Part shown: piece after piece, positions 34,645 to 44,201 of the stretch
How positions within the stretch are numbered: position 1 is the first letter of the stretch
Layout: each line of letters starts with the position of its first letter
Origin: Paraburkholderia aromaticivorans
Lineage (GTDB): Bacteria > Pseudomonadota > Gammaproteobacteria > Burkholderiales > Burkholderiaceae
DNA: 64,000 nucleotides
Direction of reading: 5' to 3'
NCBI RefSeq assembly: GCF_002278075.1
Contig: NZ_CP022991.1
Location: 372,001-436,000 of the forward strand
Notes under the pieces: generated by a model
Told to the model about the DNA's origin: nothing
The model's input: the letters and a program-made list of their open reading frames with translations, nothing else
The model's database searches: none
Program-made: the position numbers and the translations under genes

Positions 34645-36228
34645 ATGATCAGAAATTTAAGCATTCGTGCCCGCCTAGCGCTGGCGATGGGTTTTCTTGG
34701 AATGCTGCTAGTCGCCGGTGGCATCATCGGTGTCGTTGGCGTGGCAATTGGCAACAACGATGTGAAGGAGCTGTATTCTAGCCGGCTGGCATCTTCAGAG
34801 GCTCTCGGTCAGGCAAACGTAGCACTCTCGCGAACCCGTCTATGGCTGTATCGCATCGCGCTTGACCCGGCCAGTCCAGATGTGCCCAAGGAAACTCAGA
34901 CCGCCCGTGATCTGCTCACCGCCTCGAAGAGGGCGTGGGGTACATATCGCATGCTGCCCTTTTCCAGCTCCGATGAAGCACACCGTGCCGCCGACACGAA
35001 CGCGAAGTTCGACGCATTCGTGGCAAACGGCCTGGAACCGATGTTCAGCGCCATTGCCACTCATGATGCGGCGAAGATCCTCGAAGTCTGGCTGCATGTA
35101 CCGCCGTCGTTGTTTATCGATGTGTCCGACGGCATGGATTCACTCGAACAGATTCAAGTCGCGGCTGCACGAGCGACGTTTGATGCCGCGCAAGCACGCT
35201 TTCACTTGTTCGTTGGTATAGCCATCGCCGGTAGTCTGGTGGCGCTTGGTGCGGCGGCGCTCGCATGGTGGTCGCTGCAGCGGGCGATCGGCACGCCGCT
35301 AGCCCAGGCACTGTCCCACTTCGGGGCAATTGCCGACGGTGACCTGACCACGCTGGTCGAGGTCCACTCGGGGGATGAAATGGGGCAGCTGATGACAGGC
35401 CTGCAGGCGATGCAAAGCAAGCTGGTTCAGACAATCAGTATCGTGCGACAGGGATCGCGGTCGATCGACACCGCCGCCCATGAAATTTCGGCCGGTAATA
35501 TGGACCTGTCGCAACGGACCGAAGAACAGGCCGCGTCGCTTGAGGAGACCGCCTCGTCCATGGAAGAACTGACTTCGACGGTTCGCCAGAACGCCGACAA
35601 CGCGAAACAGGTTAACCAGGTGGTGAGCAGTACGGCAATGCTAACCGAGCAGGGCAATCAGGCGACGCAGGATGTCGTCCAGACGATGCGGGGTCTGTCC
35701 GACTCTTCCGGCAAGATTGCTGAAATTACAGGCGTAATCGAAGGGATTGCGTTCCAGACCAATATCCTGTCTCTGAATGCGGCCGTGGAAGCGGCACGCG
35801 CAGGCGAGCAGGGTCGCGGGTTCGCGGTGGTCGCAAGCGAAGTGCGCTCATTGGCCCAACGCAGCGCCACGGCGTCAAGGGAAATCAAGGCGCTCATTAC
35901 GGATTCGCTGAGCCGCGTCGAAACCGGTGCGCAGCAGGCGGATCGCGCAACCCGGACGATGGCAGAAATCCTGACTTCTGTGCGAAGAGTCAGCGACCTG
36001 ATCGGCGAAATTGCCGCCGCGTCCGAAGAACAGTCCAAGGGTATCGAACAGGTCAATCAAGCGGTCGCGCAAATGGATCAGGTAACCCAGCAGAACGCGG
36101 CGCTGGTCGAGCAGGCATCAGCGGCGGCGCTATCGCTCAAAGAGCAGGCGGGACAGCTGGAGACTACTGTTTCGGTATTTCGTGTCGGTGCCGTCAAGGA
36201 TCCCGAGGGTGGATACGCCTCCAGGTAA
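34645..36228 (+). CDS. Methyl-accepting chemotaxis protein (Tar-like)
   Basis: This is a transmembrane chemoreceptor of 527 residues. TM1 is at about 12-35, a four-helix-type periplasmic domain follows, TM2 is near 190-212, then a HAMP domain and a signalling domain with the hairpin [20 protein letters not shown]. It resembles the TarH-like class of Burkholderia receptors for amino or organic acids. The ligand cannot be read from sequence. It stands alone with no che genes, like the receptor at 5098. The C-terminus lacks the NWETF-type CheR pentapeptide. Confidence 0.9.
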   Translation: MIRNLSIRARLALAMGFLGMLLVAGGIIGVVGVAIGNNDVKELYSSRLASSEALGQANVALSRTRLWLYRIALDPASPDVPKETQTARDLLTASKRAWGTYRMLPFSSSDEAHRAADTNAKFDAFVANGLEPMFSAIATHDAAKILEVWLHVPPSLFIDVSDGMDSLEQIQVAAARATFDAAQARFHLFVGIAIAGSLVALGAAALAWWSLQRAIGTPLAQALSHFGAIADGDLTTLVEVHSGDEMGQLMTGLQAMQSKLVQTISIVRQGSRSIDTAAHEISAGNMDLSQRTEEQAASLEETASSMEELTSTVRQNADNAKQVNQVVSSTAMLTEQGNQATQDVVQTMRGLSDSSGKIAEITGVIEGIAFQTNILSLNAAVEAARAGEQGRGFAVVASEVRSLAQRSATASREIKALITDSLSRVETGAQQADRATRTMAEILTSVRRVSDLIGEIAAASEEQSKGIEQVNQAVAQMDQVTQQNAALVEQASAAALSLKEQAGQLETTVSVFRVGAVKDPEGGYASR

Positions 36229-36269
36229 GTAGCTAGACGGCGCCGGAAGCTGGGGGTCTGCAAGGCAGT

Positions 36270-36617
36270 ATGTCGCACTATGGGCTGGCGTATCTGCATA
36301 TCGTCCAGCCGCGTGTGCGCGGTAACGATGACGTCGACGCAGCGGCGTCCGCAGTCTCGGCGAAAGACCTGCGGCGCGTGTTCAAAGGCACAGTCATCGC
36401 TGCGGGCGGCTTTACTGCGGATAGCGCGCATCGCCTGATCGAAGCAGGCGATGCCGATCTCGTCGCGTTCGGGCGCCTGTTGATCTCCAATCCGGATTTG
36501 CACGAGCGACTGCGCGTCCAGGCACCGCTGAACCATTACGATCGCTCGACGTTCTATGGTGGCAACCCACGCGGTTACACCGATTATTCCTTTCACAGCG
36601 CGGCGCCGGTTATCTGA
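36270..36617 (+). pseudogene. C-terminal fragment of an alkene reductase (NemA-like OYE)
   Basis: The 115 codons match only the last third of N-ethylmaleimide-reductase-type old yellow enzymes: GLAYLHIVQPRV, then AAGGFTADSAHRLIEAGDADLVAFGRLLISNPDL and the terminal FYGGNPRGYTDY. No barrel start or catalytic His motif is present upstream; the chemoreceptor stop is only 42 bp away. So the 5' two thirds were lost, perhaps by the same event that placed the receptor gene here. It is not the missing tail of the oxidoreductase at 7012, because that protein belongs to a different subgroup. Confidence 0.82.
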
Positions 36618-36839
36618 ACCGGACTGCACGCATCGCGGACTGGCCCGGCCGCAGGATCGCCCGCGGCGGGGCCGTTTTGTGTTTGCAGATTGTGTTCGTC
36701 AATCGGGTTTGCGATGCAAATTGCAAAGGCCGCTCGACGCGATCAAATTCATCGTAGGTGTTCTGACGCGCTAGACTTCCGGCTGAATACATCGTAGCCA
36801 CGACACGGACTTCACGGTCCTTCAAGGAGAAGCAGCGGC

Positions 36840-37772
36840 ATGGACCGGATGGCAGCAATGGAAACATACGTCAGCGTCGTGGAGGCGGGGTCGTTCTCGG
36901 CAGCCGCAAAGCGGCTCAAGCTCGGGCAACCGGCCGTTTCGAAGTCGATCGCGCAACTCGAGGAGCGACTCGGCGTGCGGCTCCTGTTGCGCTCGACACG
37001 CGGCCTGACGCCGACCGATGCGGGTCAGCGCTTCTATGAGCACGCACGGCGCGCAATCGAAGAGGTGGACCTCGCCGAGCATGTCGCACGCGACGCGTCG
37101 ACCGGACTATCCGGTGTGTTGCGCATCAGCGCCGCTGTGACCTTCGCGCGATTGCATATCCTGCCGGCGCTCAAGACGTTTCTGGACCGGCACCCTAACC
37201 TGCAGATCGATATCGTGCTGGACGATCGCACCATCGACCTGCTCGAAAAAGGCGTGGACGTGGCGCTGCGCATGGGATCGCTCGACGATTCGACGATGAC
37301 CGCACGCCGCATTGCGCAAAGCCGTCGGCTGGTGGTCGGAACGCCTGCGTATCTCGCCGAAGCGGGCGTGCCGAAGACGCCTGCGGACCTCAGCCAGCAT
37401 CAGGTGATCGTGTATTCGTTGCGAGGCGGCGGTGAATCGTGGGCGTTCAGCCAGCACGGCAAGGAAGTGGCAGTCGTCGTGTCCGGGCGCGTCAGCGTCA
37501 GCGCCGCCGAAGGCATGCGTACGACGGTGCTCGGTGGATTGGGTCTCGCGATTGCGTCGGAATGGATGTTCTCGCCGGAACTTGCCGACGGGTCGGTTCA
37601 AGCGGTACTGCCCGACTGGGAACTGCCCTCGATCGACTTATGGGCAGTTTTCCCGGCCGGACGCCTGGTGAGTGCGAAGGCGCGAGCGTTCATCGCCTTC
37701 GTCGAAGAGATACTCGGTGCCGGTGGTAGCGGCACCGGCGGCGCGCCCTCAGAAAGCCAGCTTGCCGATTGA
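36840..37772 (+). CDS. LysR-type regulator facing the AhpD/crotonase operon
   Basis: This is a full-length, 310-residue LysR regulator with helix-turn-helix FSAAAKRLKLGQPAVSKSIAQL and effector domain from about residue 92. The start at 36840 has AAGGAG about 13 nt upstream and a second ATG inside (MAAM). Its 3' end overlaps the 3' end of the SDR gene by 24 bp, the genes being convergent. It is a natural candidate to regulate the operon whose promoter lies beyond 40678, although that operon reads towards it. Confidence 0.85.
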   Translation: MDRMAAMETYVSVVEAGSFSAAAKRLKLGQPAVSKSIAQLEERLGVRLLLRSTRGLTPTDAGQRFYEHARRAIEEVDLAEHVARDASTGLSGVLRISAAVTFARLHILPALKTFLDRHPNLQIDIVLDDRTIDLLEKGVDVALRMGSLDDSTMTARRIAQSRRLVVGTPAYLAEAGVPKTPADLSQHQVIVYSLRGGGESWAFSQHGKEVAVVVSGRVSVSAAEGMRTTVLGGLGLAIASEWMFSPELADGSVQAVLPDWELPSIDLWAVFPAGRLVSAKARAFIAFVEEILGAGGSGTGGAPSESQLAD

Positions 37773-38465
37773 CGCTCCGCCGTCGACGTAAAGCGTCTGA
37801 CCGGTCATGAAAGCGGCCGCGTCGGATAGCAGAAACCCGATCGTCGCGGCAATTTCATGGGGCTGACCGAAGCGGCCCATCGGTACTGCGGACAGATAGC
37901 GCTTCTCGCCCTCGCTGCCGGGCGGATTGTTCGCGCGAAACAGCACGGTCTCGGTCGGACCCGGGGCGACGGCATTGACCGTAATACCTGTCCCTGCCAG
38001 TTCCAGTGCGCACGAACGCGCAAAACTCACTAGCGCGGCCTTCGCCGCTGCATAGGCCGTGCGTTGCGGCATGCCGAGAATCGTCAAGCTGGAAATGTTC
38101 ACGATCCGGCCCCAGCCGCGTGTGCGCATACCGGGAAGCAGCGCCTGCACCGTTTGCACGGCAGGGTGAAGATTCAGCGCGAGAACGTCGTCGAGATCGT
38201 TTAGCGCGACTTCACCCAGATGCTGCGGCCTGACTAGCGCGACGTTGTTCACCACGCCATCGAACGCATGACGTCGCACGAGCTCATCAAGCACCGCACC
38301 GGTTGCAGCACGGTCGGCCAGATCGACGCGGACCGGTTCACCCGCAAAATCGCTTGCTTCGCGGGCGAGACCCACCACGTGGTGGCCATCGGCAATCAGC
38401 CGTTCCGTCAACGCGAGGCCAATGCCCTTGGTCGCGCCGGTTATGAGAAATGTACGCTGTGTCAT
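37749..38465 (-). CDS. Short-chain dehydrogenase/reductase
   Basis: This is a 238-residue classical SDR. The NAD(P) motif is TGATKGIG, the NNVA motif reads NNVALV, and the catalytic Ser-Tyr-Lys set is seen in NISSLTILGMPQRTAYAAAK. The C-terminus GQTLYVDGGASIG is the usual dimer-edge signature. The start is at 38465. It is the last gene of an operon with AhpD-like, crotonase and peroxiredoxin-like genes, 90 bp after the latter. It could oxidise or reduce the product of the crotonase. Substrate unknown. Confidence 0.87.
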   Translation of the reverse strand: MTQRTFLITGATKGIGLALTERLIADGHHVVGLAREASDFAGEPVRVDLADRAATGAVLDELVRRHAFDGVVNNVALVRPQHLGEVALNDLDDVLALNLHPAVQTVQALLPGMRTRGWGRIVNISSLTILGMPQRTAYAAAKAALVSFARSCALELAGTGITVNAVAPGPTETVLFRANNPPGSEGEKRYLSAVPMGRFGQPHEIAATIGFLLSDAAAFMTGQTLYVDGGASIGKLAF

Positions 38466-38555
38466 CAAATGTCTTTTAGGAGCCGGAAGGAATCGAAATG
38501 CCGCGCCGGGTTCTGCGGCGCGGAGTGGCAACCGCGTGGCGTTGAGCGGTAAGGC

Positions 38556-39227
38556 TCAGGCATTGGCCGTCGCTTTTTCCAGAACCGGGAACATGTCCGA
38601 CGGGTCCGGACGACGCGTGTAATCCGGGTTGACCTCCGAATACAGCACGATCCCATCCTGTCCGATGACGTACCGCGCTGGCATCGGCAAGGTCCAGCTG
38701 GGGTCGTTATTGAATGCTGGTAGATCGTTTTTCAGGTTTTTGTACAACTCGATCAGATAGTCGGGCAAGGCGAAACGCAATCCGAAGTCGGCGCCCGTTT
38801 GACCCTTCACGTCGCTCAGCACCGGGAAGCCCAGTTCGCTGGTGCGCACGGACTTGCGGCTGTTGACCGGCGTCTGCGGCGAGATCGCCACGACATTCGC
38901 GCCGTAGGCCTGAATCTGCGGCAACACCTCGTTCATCGCCTGCAATTCGATGTTGCAATACGGGCACCAGACACCGCGATAGAACGTCACTACCAGCGGC
39001 CCCTTCACCAGCAACGCTGCGGAAGATACGTCGTTGCCATCCTGATCCTTGAGGTTGAAATGCGGGGCGCGGTCGCCGGCCTTGATCGCGCGGCCAGCTT
39101 GTCCGCTGGCGATCAGTTCTGCCGTGGCGCGTTCCATCACCGGATGAATCTCCGCAGGAGCGTTAAAGGGCGGCTTGCCCGCCTTGAAGTCGGCCCGGAA
39201 TGCGTCGAGTTTGTCTTGCAGTGACAT
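38556..39227 (-). CDS. Peroxiredoxin-like AhpC/TSA family protein
   Basis: This 223-residue thioredoxin-fold protein has the redox motif FYRGVWCPYCN, i.e. a vicinal CxxC at the peroxidatic position as in bacterioferritin-comigratory/PRX-like subfamilies. There is no signal peptide. It likely reduces peroxides or disulfides using a thiol donor, and the adjacent AhpD-like protein offers a matching CxxC partner. It sits in the middle of the operon, between crotonase and SDR genes. The start follows a spaced GAGAACACTC-type weak site. Confidence 0.85.
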   Translation of the reverse strand: MSLQDKLDAFRADFKAGKPPFNAPAEIHPVMERATAELIASGQAGRAIKAGDRAPHFNLKDQDGNDVSSAALLVKGPLVVTFYRGVWCPYCNIELQAMNEVLPQIQAYGANVVAISPQTPVNSRKSVRTSELGFPVLSDVKGQTGADFGLRFALPDYLIELYKNLKNDLPAFNNDPSWTLPMPARYVIGQDGIVLYSEVNPDYTRRPDPSDMFPVLEKATANA

Positions 39228-39266
39228 GAGTGTTCTCCGTCGAGAGTAATAGAGGAATCAATAAAT

Positions 39267-40043
39267 TCAGGCGGCGTTCTGTGCTGCTGCGATGCGCGCC
39301 ACTTCGGCCGCGGTGATGCCTTCGAGCGCGAGGCCGTAGCCGATGCCCTCGTCGATGACGCGACGCAGGCGTTGAGTCAGGCCGATGCGGGTGTATTTGG
39401 TGGTGAGCGGCGGTTGCTTTGCGATCGTCGCGGCGATGGCATGCGCGCGATCGAGCAGTTGATCCGCGGGGACAATTTCATTGACGACGCCCAGAGACTT
39501 CGCCTCTGCAGCGTCGAGCTTTTGCTGCGTGAGCACGAAGTACCGGCCGCGAATGCTGCCAATCATTTCCGGCCACAGCAGATGCACGCCATCGTTGGGA
39601 GCAATACCGAATGCGGCATGCGGCATGTCCTGGAACACGGTCTCGGGCGTCGCCACCACGATGTCGCACAGCAGGACATATTCCGAATGCAGCAGGACCG
39701 GGCCGTTGAGCGCTGCAATCATCGGCACTTCGATGTCGAGGATGTTCATCAGGATCTTGCGGCCTTCGCGGAAGATCTTGTCGTAGCCACGCGGCGTGAA
39801 GAAATCGAAACCTTCCGGCGAGATCGCGTCCATGAATGCGTCGCCGCTTCCGGTCAGGATGACCACGCGGTTATCCGGATCTTCGCCGATCTGATGAAAC
39901 ATATCGGTGAACTGCTCATGCGTGTGGCCGTTGAAGACGAGCTTCGCGCCTTCGGTATGGAAACGGACTTCGAGCACGCCGTCGGGTGTACGGGTCAGGC
40001 GGGCATTGGGATAAGCGTCTTTGTAGCGGTCGAACGTGGACAT
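39267..40043 (-). CDS. Crotonase-superfamily hydrolase/hydratase
   Basis: This 258-residue protein has the crotonase fold, with oxyanion-hole segments VVILTGSGDAF and AALNGPVLLHSEYVLLCDIV. The HSEY arrangement and the following FQDMPHAAFGIAPNDGV resemble 6-oxocamphor-hydrolase-type crotonases, which cleave cyclic beta-diketones, more than ordinary enoyl-CoA hydratases with GGG loops. That assignment is inference. The ATG at 40043 was chosen because upstream residues show no similarity. It is 62 bp after the AhpD-like gene, which starts the operon. Confidence 0.78.
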   Translation of the reverse strand: MSTFDRYKDAYPNARLTRTPDGVLEVRFHTEGAKLVFNGHTHEQFTDMFHQIGEDPDNRVVILTGSGDAFMDAISPEGFDFFTPRGYDKIFREGRKILMNILDIEVPMIAALNGPVLLHSEYVLLCDIVVATPETVFQDMPHAAFGIAPNDGVHLLWPEMIGSIRGRYFVLTQQKLDAAEAKSLGVVNEIVPADQLLDRAHAIAATIAKQPPLTTKYTRIGLTQRLRRVIDEGIGYGLALEGITAAEVARIAAAQNAA

Positions 40044-40105
40044 GGCGGTTTCTCGGGAGGTTCGGTATAAGATGGTCGGGAGTCGCGAGGGCTCCCAAAG
40101 ACGGC

Positions 40106-40678
40106 CTAGGCCGCTGCAGCGGTAGCGACCGGTTTGGTCCACTCGTTACCGGCCATGAAGCCGTCGAGTTCGGTGTGGACGATGTGGTTCGTGTAGTTGC
40201 TCATCACCTTGGTCGCCACACCCAGAATCACTTCGAGGACGTTCTGACGGGTGTAGCCGGCGGCGAGGAACGCGTCGACATCTGCGTCCGGGACGAAGCC
40301 CCGCTCACGTACCACGAGCGTCGCGAAGCGATGCAGCGCTTCGAGCTTTGCATCGGGCAGAGGCGTGCCGGCACGCAATGCGGCGATCACGCCCGCGTCC
40401 ATCTCGATCATCTTTGCCAGCGTGCTGTGACCGGCCATGCAGTAGTGGCAGTTGTTCTCGAAGTTCGAGTTCAGGTAGACCACCTGCTGTTCGTGCGGTG
40501 TCAGCGTGCTTTTTGAGAACAGGTCCCATAGCGCCGAGTAGCCAGCCAGCAGCGCGGGCGATTCCGCCATATGCGCCTGAAGATTGGGGACGAAGCCAAA
40601 GGTGCGTTTCGTGTTTTCGAGGCTGGCCTTCGAGGCGGCCGGTGCGTTATCGATCGTGTAGGTTTGGAAGTTGCTCAT
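40106..40678 (-). CDS. Carboxymuconolactone-decarboxylase/AhpD-like protein
   Basis: This 190-residue protein carries the AhpD core: a helical fold with the redox site NNCHYCMAGHSTL (CxxC with downstream His) near residue 79. AhpD-type proteins recycle peroxiredoxins or act as alkylhydroperoxidases; others are decarboxylases. Here the redox CxxC is complete. It opens the operon that also holds the peroxiredoxin-like protein, so electron transfer between the two is plausible. The 3' end overlaps nothing; crotonase begins 62 bp on. Confidence 0.85.
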   Translation of the reverse strand: MSNFQTYTIDNAPAASKASLENTKRTFGFVPNLQAHMAESPALLAGYSALWDLFSKSTLTPHEQQVVYLNSNFENNCHYCMAGHSTLAKMIEMDAGVIAALRAGTPLPDAKLEALHRFATLVVRERGFVPDADVDAFLAAGYTRQNVLEVILGVATKVMSNYTNHIVHTELDGFMAGNEWTKPVATAAAA

Positions 40679-41215
40679 CGTCTTGCTCCTGTTGGTTGAC
40701 GGTGAGCAAATGATGAAGGTCAGCGCCCCTTCAAAGAAGGCAGGCGCCGTCGATAACAGTCATTCCTGGGAGGCATAAAACGATTGCTGGGCTGGTGAGC
40801 TGCACACGCTTGAAGAGCGCAGATGGTCCCACGTAACGCAGCGAAGTGTGTGGAATCTGGTCGAGGGGTTTCGATATATCAACGTCAGGACGGGACCGAC
40901 CGTTCTAGGTTCGAAAGCGGCGACACAGGTCGCGGAGGAGCAATTGGCGGCTCCGGGTCGGCCAGCGGCATCCGCCTGCGCGGCAGACATTGGTGGTCTC
41001 CAGCCGTACGCTTGCGCATAGGAGCGAACGAGGCTGGCTCCAATGATCCGACGTACCGCTCGTCCGTATTGCTAAGACGAACGTGTGGCAGGCGAAGCTG
41101 CTGCTCGATCTCGACGCACTCGGTGTCTGTTTTCCGATGCCGACGATGCGCGTTGCTGCTCAGGTGGCTGTAAGGGCTTTTCGTTCTCCCTCGAAGGGCG
41201 AGCGGTTCTGGGGTT
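40679..41215. other. Intergenic region, no gene seen
   Basis: This stretch must hold the operon promoter at its left end. Other frames give only low-complexity translations without family features or ribosome-binding sites. I see no strong repeat. Confidence 0.4.
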
Positions 41216-42052
41216 TCAACTCGCGCCCAGCTGCTTGCGCAGGAACGGTACGATCATGCGCGCGACGGCGTCAGGGTCGTCGATGAAAGGCCAGTGCCCA
41301 CTGTCGCGCAGGATCAACACCTCGGCACGGGGAAAGAACTTGCGCTGTTGCTCGGCGAAGTCCACGGAAATATAGGGATCGTGGGCGCCCCATACAACCT
41401 GTGCAGGCAGATCCAGCGGACGCAACGCGTTGGCGATGTCCTGCATGGCGCCGTTCGTCTCGCGAGTGTTGCGATAGAGCCGCAGCACTGCGCGTCGGGT
41501 GCGAGCGTCGAAGTTGCCAAACGCCCGGTCGACGTATTCCACCGGCAAGCCTCGCGGGTTCCCGTGCCGAAGCAGGAGCCGCATCCCGGCACGCGTTGTC
41601 GTGGCCATGAACAATTCGCCCAGCCACGGCGTCTGCCAGATACGCGCGAGATAGTGCCACCGGTAGTCAAGCAAGATACCTGTGTTGATGAGTGTAACGC
41701 TGGCGATAGCGCGAGGGTTGGCAGCGGCCCAAGCGAGGCCCCAAGGGCCGCCAAAGTCGTGCATGACGAGATGGGCACGAAGGACATTGCATTCAACCAG
41801 CAGACGACCGAGATGTCGTGCGTAGCCCCGCACGCTGTAGTCAAACTGTTCAGGTTTGTCGGCAGCGCCGAAACCTGGCATGTCCATGGCGAGGGCGCGG
41901 CCGAATTCACCCACCTCGGACACCAATCGCGTCCAGTCAGCAGTTGATCCCGGATTGCCATGCACGAAAACGACTGCGTCGACGGCGTCAGGCGGTCCCG
42001 CCTCCAACAGGGGGGAGCGGATTCCATCGACGCGGACGGATGTCTCTTTCAT
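41216..42052 (-). CDS. Alpha/beta hydrolase of the haloalkane-dehalogenase/epoxide-hydrolase kind
   Basis: This 278-residue hydrolase has an HGNPGS oxyanion loop, a nucleophile Asp in VMHDFGGPWG, and the catalytic His near the end in LRDSGHWPFIDDP. A Ser nucleophile is absent, so it is of the Asp-nucleophile type (haloalkane dehalogenase, epoxide or fluoroacetate hydrolase-like). It follows the FAD-monooxygenase gene by 33 bp, which suggests that an oxidised product passes to it. Cytoplasmic, no signal. The exact reaction is not clear. Confidence 0.83.
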   Translation of the reverse strand: MKETSVRVDGIRSPLLEAGPPDAVDAVVFVHGNPGSTADWTRLVSEVGEFGRALAMDMPGFGAADKPEQFDYSVRGYARHLGRLLVECNVLRAHLVMHDFGGPWGLAWAAANPRAIASVTLINTGILLDYRWHYLARIWQTPWLGELFMATTTRAGMRLLLRHGNPRGLPVEYVDRAFGNFDARTRRAVLRLYRNTRETNGAMQDIANALRPLDLPAQVVWGAHDPYISVDFAEQQRKFFPRAEVLILRDSGHWPFIDDPDAVARMIVPFLRKQLGAS

Positions 42053-42085
42053 GGCTTTTCAGGGGAGAGACGGCGGACGCGTCGT

Positions 42086-43396
42086 TCAGACCGGCGCGTC
42101 AGGTTGCGCGGACCGCGCGGCGGGCCGACGTAGATCGACCCAAGCGGCCCTCAGCAGAGCGCCGGGCGACAAGAACTTTGCCGGCCCGATCAGACGGGCG
42201 CCAAAGGCGTGCAGATGTCTCGCCGCTGCCGCGTCTTTCGCTGCCGCCGAGAAGTTCAGCCGTTCGATCGCGTTGAGTCCGCGTCGGCGTGCAAAATCGA
42301 CTATGAGAGAGCGATGTCCATTGAGTTCCCGAGAAACACGCTTCGCGTAGCTGTGCAGGGCCGGCGCAATCGCCCGCTCCTGTCGTAGAGCTGGGGTAAG
42401 CGCATCAACCAGCCACTCCGCCGTCTGGAACGCGAACCCGCAACCAACGCCCCACAGAGGGTCGATACTCATCAGCGCATCGCCCACGAAAGCGATGTTG
42501 CCGACAGCTGGCCGCCGCCATAAGTTCGGATAATCCTTGACAAGCAGCGCGTTACCGAGCGGCTCGGCGGAGGTCAGATCGGGGGCATCTGGAAACCCAG
42601 CCATGCTTCGCTCGAGTGCTTCACCCGGATTGGCGCGAAAGCCGTCGAGCTTGTCCTTGGTCGCCATGTAGGCAATCACGGTAATGCCGTGGTCGTTGGG
42701 AAATACGTAGCCGACCTCAGGGCCGCGCAACCACATTTGCGAGCAATTTCCCCGCCGCAGTGCCACGCCGCGATAAGCGCGAATCGCGCCGAAACGACAG
42801 TTCTCCGACGACGCGGGCTTGATACCGGCGAGCGTCGCCAGCGGCGAACTTCGACCATCCGCAGCGACGATCAGTGGGGCTGAGACCACTCCCGTGCGGT
42901 CCCCGCCGAGATCGACACCACTGACAACTCCGTCCTGTTTCACCAGCGCACGCACGCCGCACCCTAACAGGGATGTGACGCCTGGAGTGTTCGTCGTCAG
43001 TCGGCGCAGGATCGGATCGAGGGTTCGGCGCTGAATGTTGTACCCGAAGACAGGCTCGCCGTTCTCGTCGAGCGGGGCGAGGTCTCCGGTCCAGCCATAG
43101 CGTGTCCAGATATCAACGCCGTTGCGCAGGCCGCCAGCGTCCTCAATGAGCGGGGCAAGACCCAGATGCCGCAGCGTTGCCGTGGCCGAAGCCTGGATAA
43201 AATGTGTACATAACTGCTTGAAAGCGTCCACGTCGGCATGATGTTCGACCAGCGCGACGCGTAGGTCCTGCAACCCAAACAACCGCGCGGCGGTACACCC
43301 AGCGAGACCCGCGCCTATAATTACGACATCAAAGCGCTCATTAATCCGCGTGCCAGATGGTGGCGGTTCGGTGTTGCAGGCTTCGGTATTGTTCAC
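42086..43396 (-). CDS. FAD-dependent monooxygenase/halogenase-like protein
   Basis: This 436-residue PHBH-fold flavoprotein begins with VVIIGAGLAGCTAARLFG (FAD), has a GD-type motif in VGDALMSIDPLWGVGCGFA and a C-terminal helical extension. It resembles geranylgeranyl-reductase/tryptophan-halogenase relatives such as those acting on tethered or aromatic substrates. No WxWxIP halogenase motif is seen. The GTG start at 43396 has GGGAG 7 nt upstream. It forms a two-gene unit with the alpha/beta hydrolase; a small secondary-metabolism or degradation step is likely. Confidence 0.8.
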   Translation of the reverse strand: MNNTEACNTEPPPSGTRINERFDVVIIGAGLAGCTAARLFGLQDLRVALVEHHADVDAFKQLCTHFIQASATATLRHLGLAPLIEDAGGLRNGVDIWTRYGWTGDLAPLDENGEPVFGYNIQRRTLDPILRRLTTNTPGVTSLLGCGVRALVKQDGVVSGVDLGGDRTGVVSAPLIVAADGRSSPLATLAGIKPASSENCRFGAIRAYRGVALRRGNCSQMWLRGPEVGYVFPNDHGITVIAYMATKDKLDGFRANPGEALERSMAGFPDAPDLTSAEPLGNALLVKDYPNLWRRPAVGNIAFVGDALMSIDPLWGVGCGFAFQTAEWLVDALTPALRQERAIAPALHSYAKRVSRELNGHRSLIVDFARRRGLNAIERLNFSAAAKDAAAARHLHAFGARLIGPAKFLSPGALLRAAWVDLRRPAARSAQPDAPV

Positions 43397-43518
43397 CCCG
43401 TTCTCCCGCTAGAATCAGGCCCATACAAGGCGCGAACTCTGTTCAGTATAGGCGGCGCTTGGGTATGAACCGTCGCTATCCGGGTGATTTACTTCGTTTG
43501 GCGTATGACGCCGAGTGA

Positions 43519-44201
43519 TCACTTGTCGCGCACGAGCTGGCGTGCGATGACGAGCTTCAACGCATGCATAGCCTGCGCGATCACACTACGCGGCGGCGCA
43601 TGCAACGCACACGCGAAGCCGGCCGGCAGCACAATGATGCGCGTTGCACTAAGCGCCCCGCCACCGCCACCGCCACCGAGATCGGCGTATTGGTGGCGAC
43701 GCCGCCATCGATGAGATCCACGCCTTCAATTCGCACCGGCGGGAACACCCCGGGGATTGCTGCGCTCGCCAGGACGGCGTTCACCACCGGACCAGTAGAA
43801 TGAACAATTTCGCCGCCGGTAGCCATATCGGTCGCGGCGATGTGAAGCGGCGAGTTCGCCTGCTCGATGCGCTGATACGACAGATGCTTCTCCAGCATCT
43901 GACGCAACGCGTTCGCCTCGACGAGGTGCGCACGACCGCGCAGGATCATCGCGAGCAGTCCGAGCATGGAAACAGGCATGATGTCCTGCCGCCGGATCTT
44001 GCATCAAAGCGCTTCGAGCATTGCTACGCCACCGCCGTCCGGTTGCCGGGCAAAATATGCTGCGTCGATCGCGCCTGCCGAGGCGCCCACCACGCAGCCC
44101 GGATGCTCACCGCGTTCGGGCAGCATGCGAACCTCGATCGCGCCAAGGCTGCCACCGCCAGCGAAAACAAAGACGGTAAAACCCGAAAGCTCGGAGTTCA
44201 T
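43519..44201 (-). pseudogene. Patatin-like phospholipase, dead by TGA and frameshift
   Basis: The frame opens with FVFAGGGSLGAIEV (oxyanion glycine loop) and GASAGA (GxSxG nucleophile). It stops at a TGA (44004-44006) where relatives have Trp (LEAL-W-), i.e. TGG to TGA. It resumes in the same frame with RRQDIMPVSMLGLL and reaches DGGVATNTPIS (catalytic Asp). Then, within a GGTGGC hexamer tract at 43660-43690, it slips to another frame, which continues with IVLPAGFACALHAPPRS to a TGA at 43519. So the gene has at least two separate lesions. The hexamer tract suggests strand slippage. Confidence 0.85.

Noticed and set aside
40823..41173. Plus-strand frame upstream of the alpha/beta hydrolase
   Set aside because: No ribosome-binding site, no family, and Ser/Gly/Arg-rich composition; treated as intergenic.
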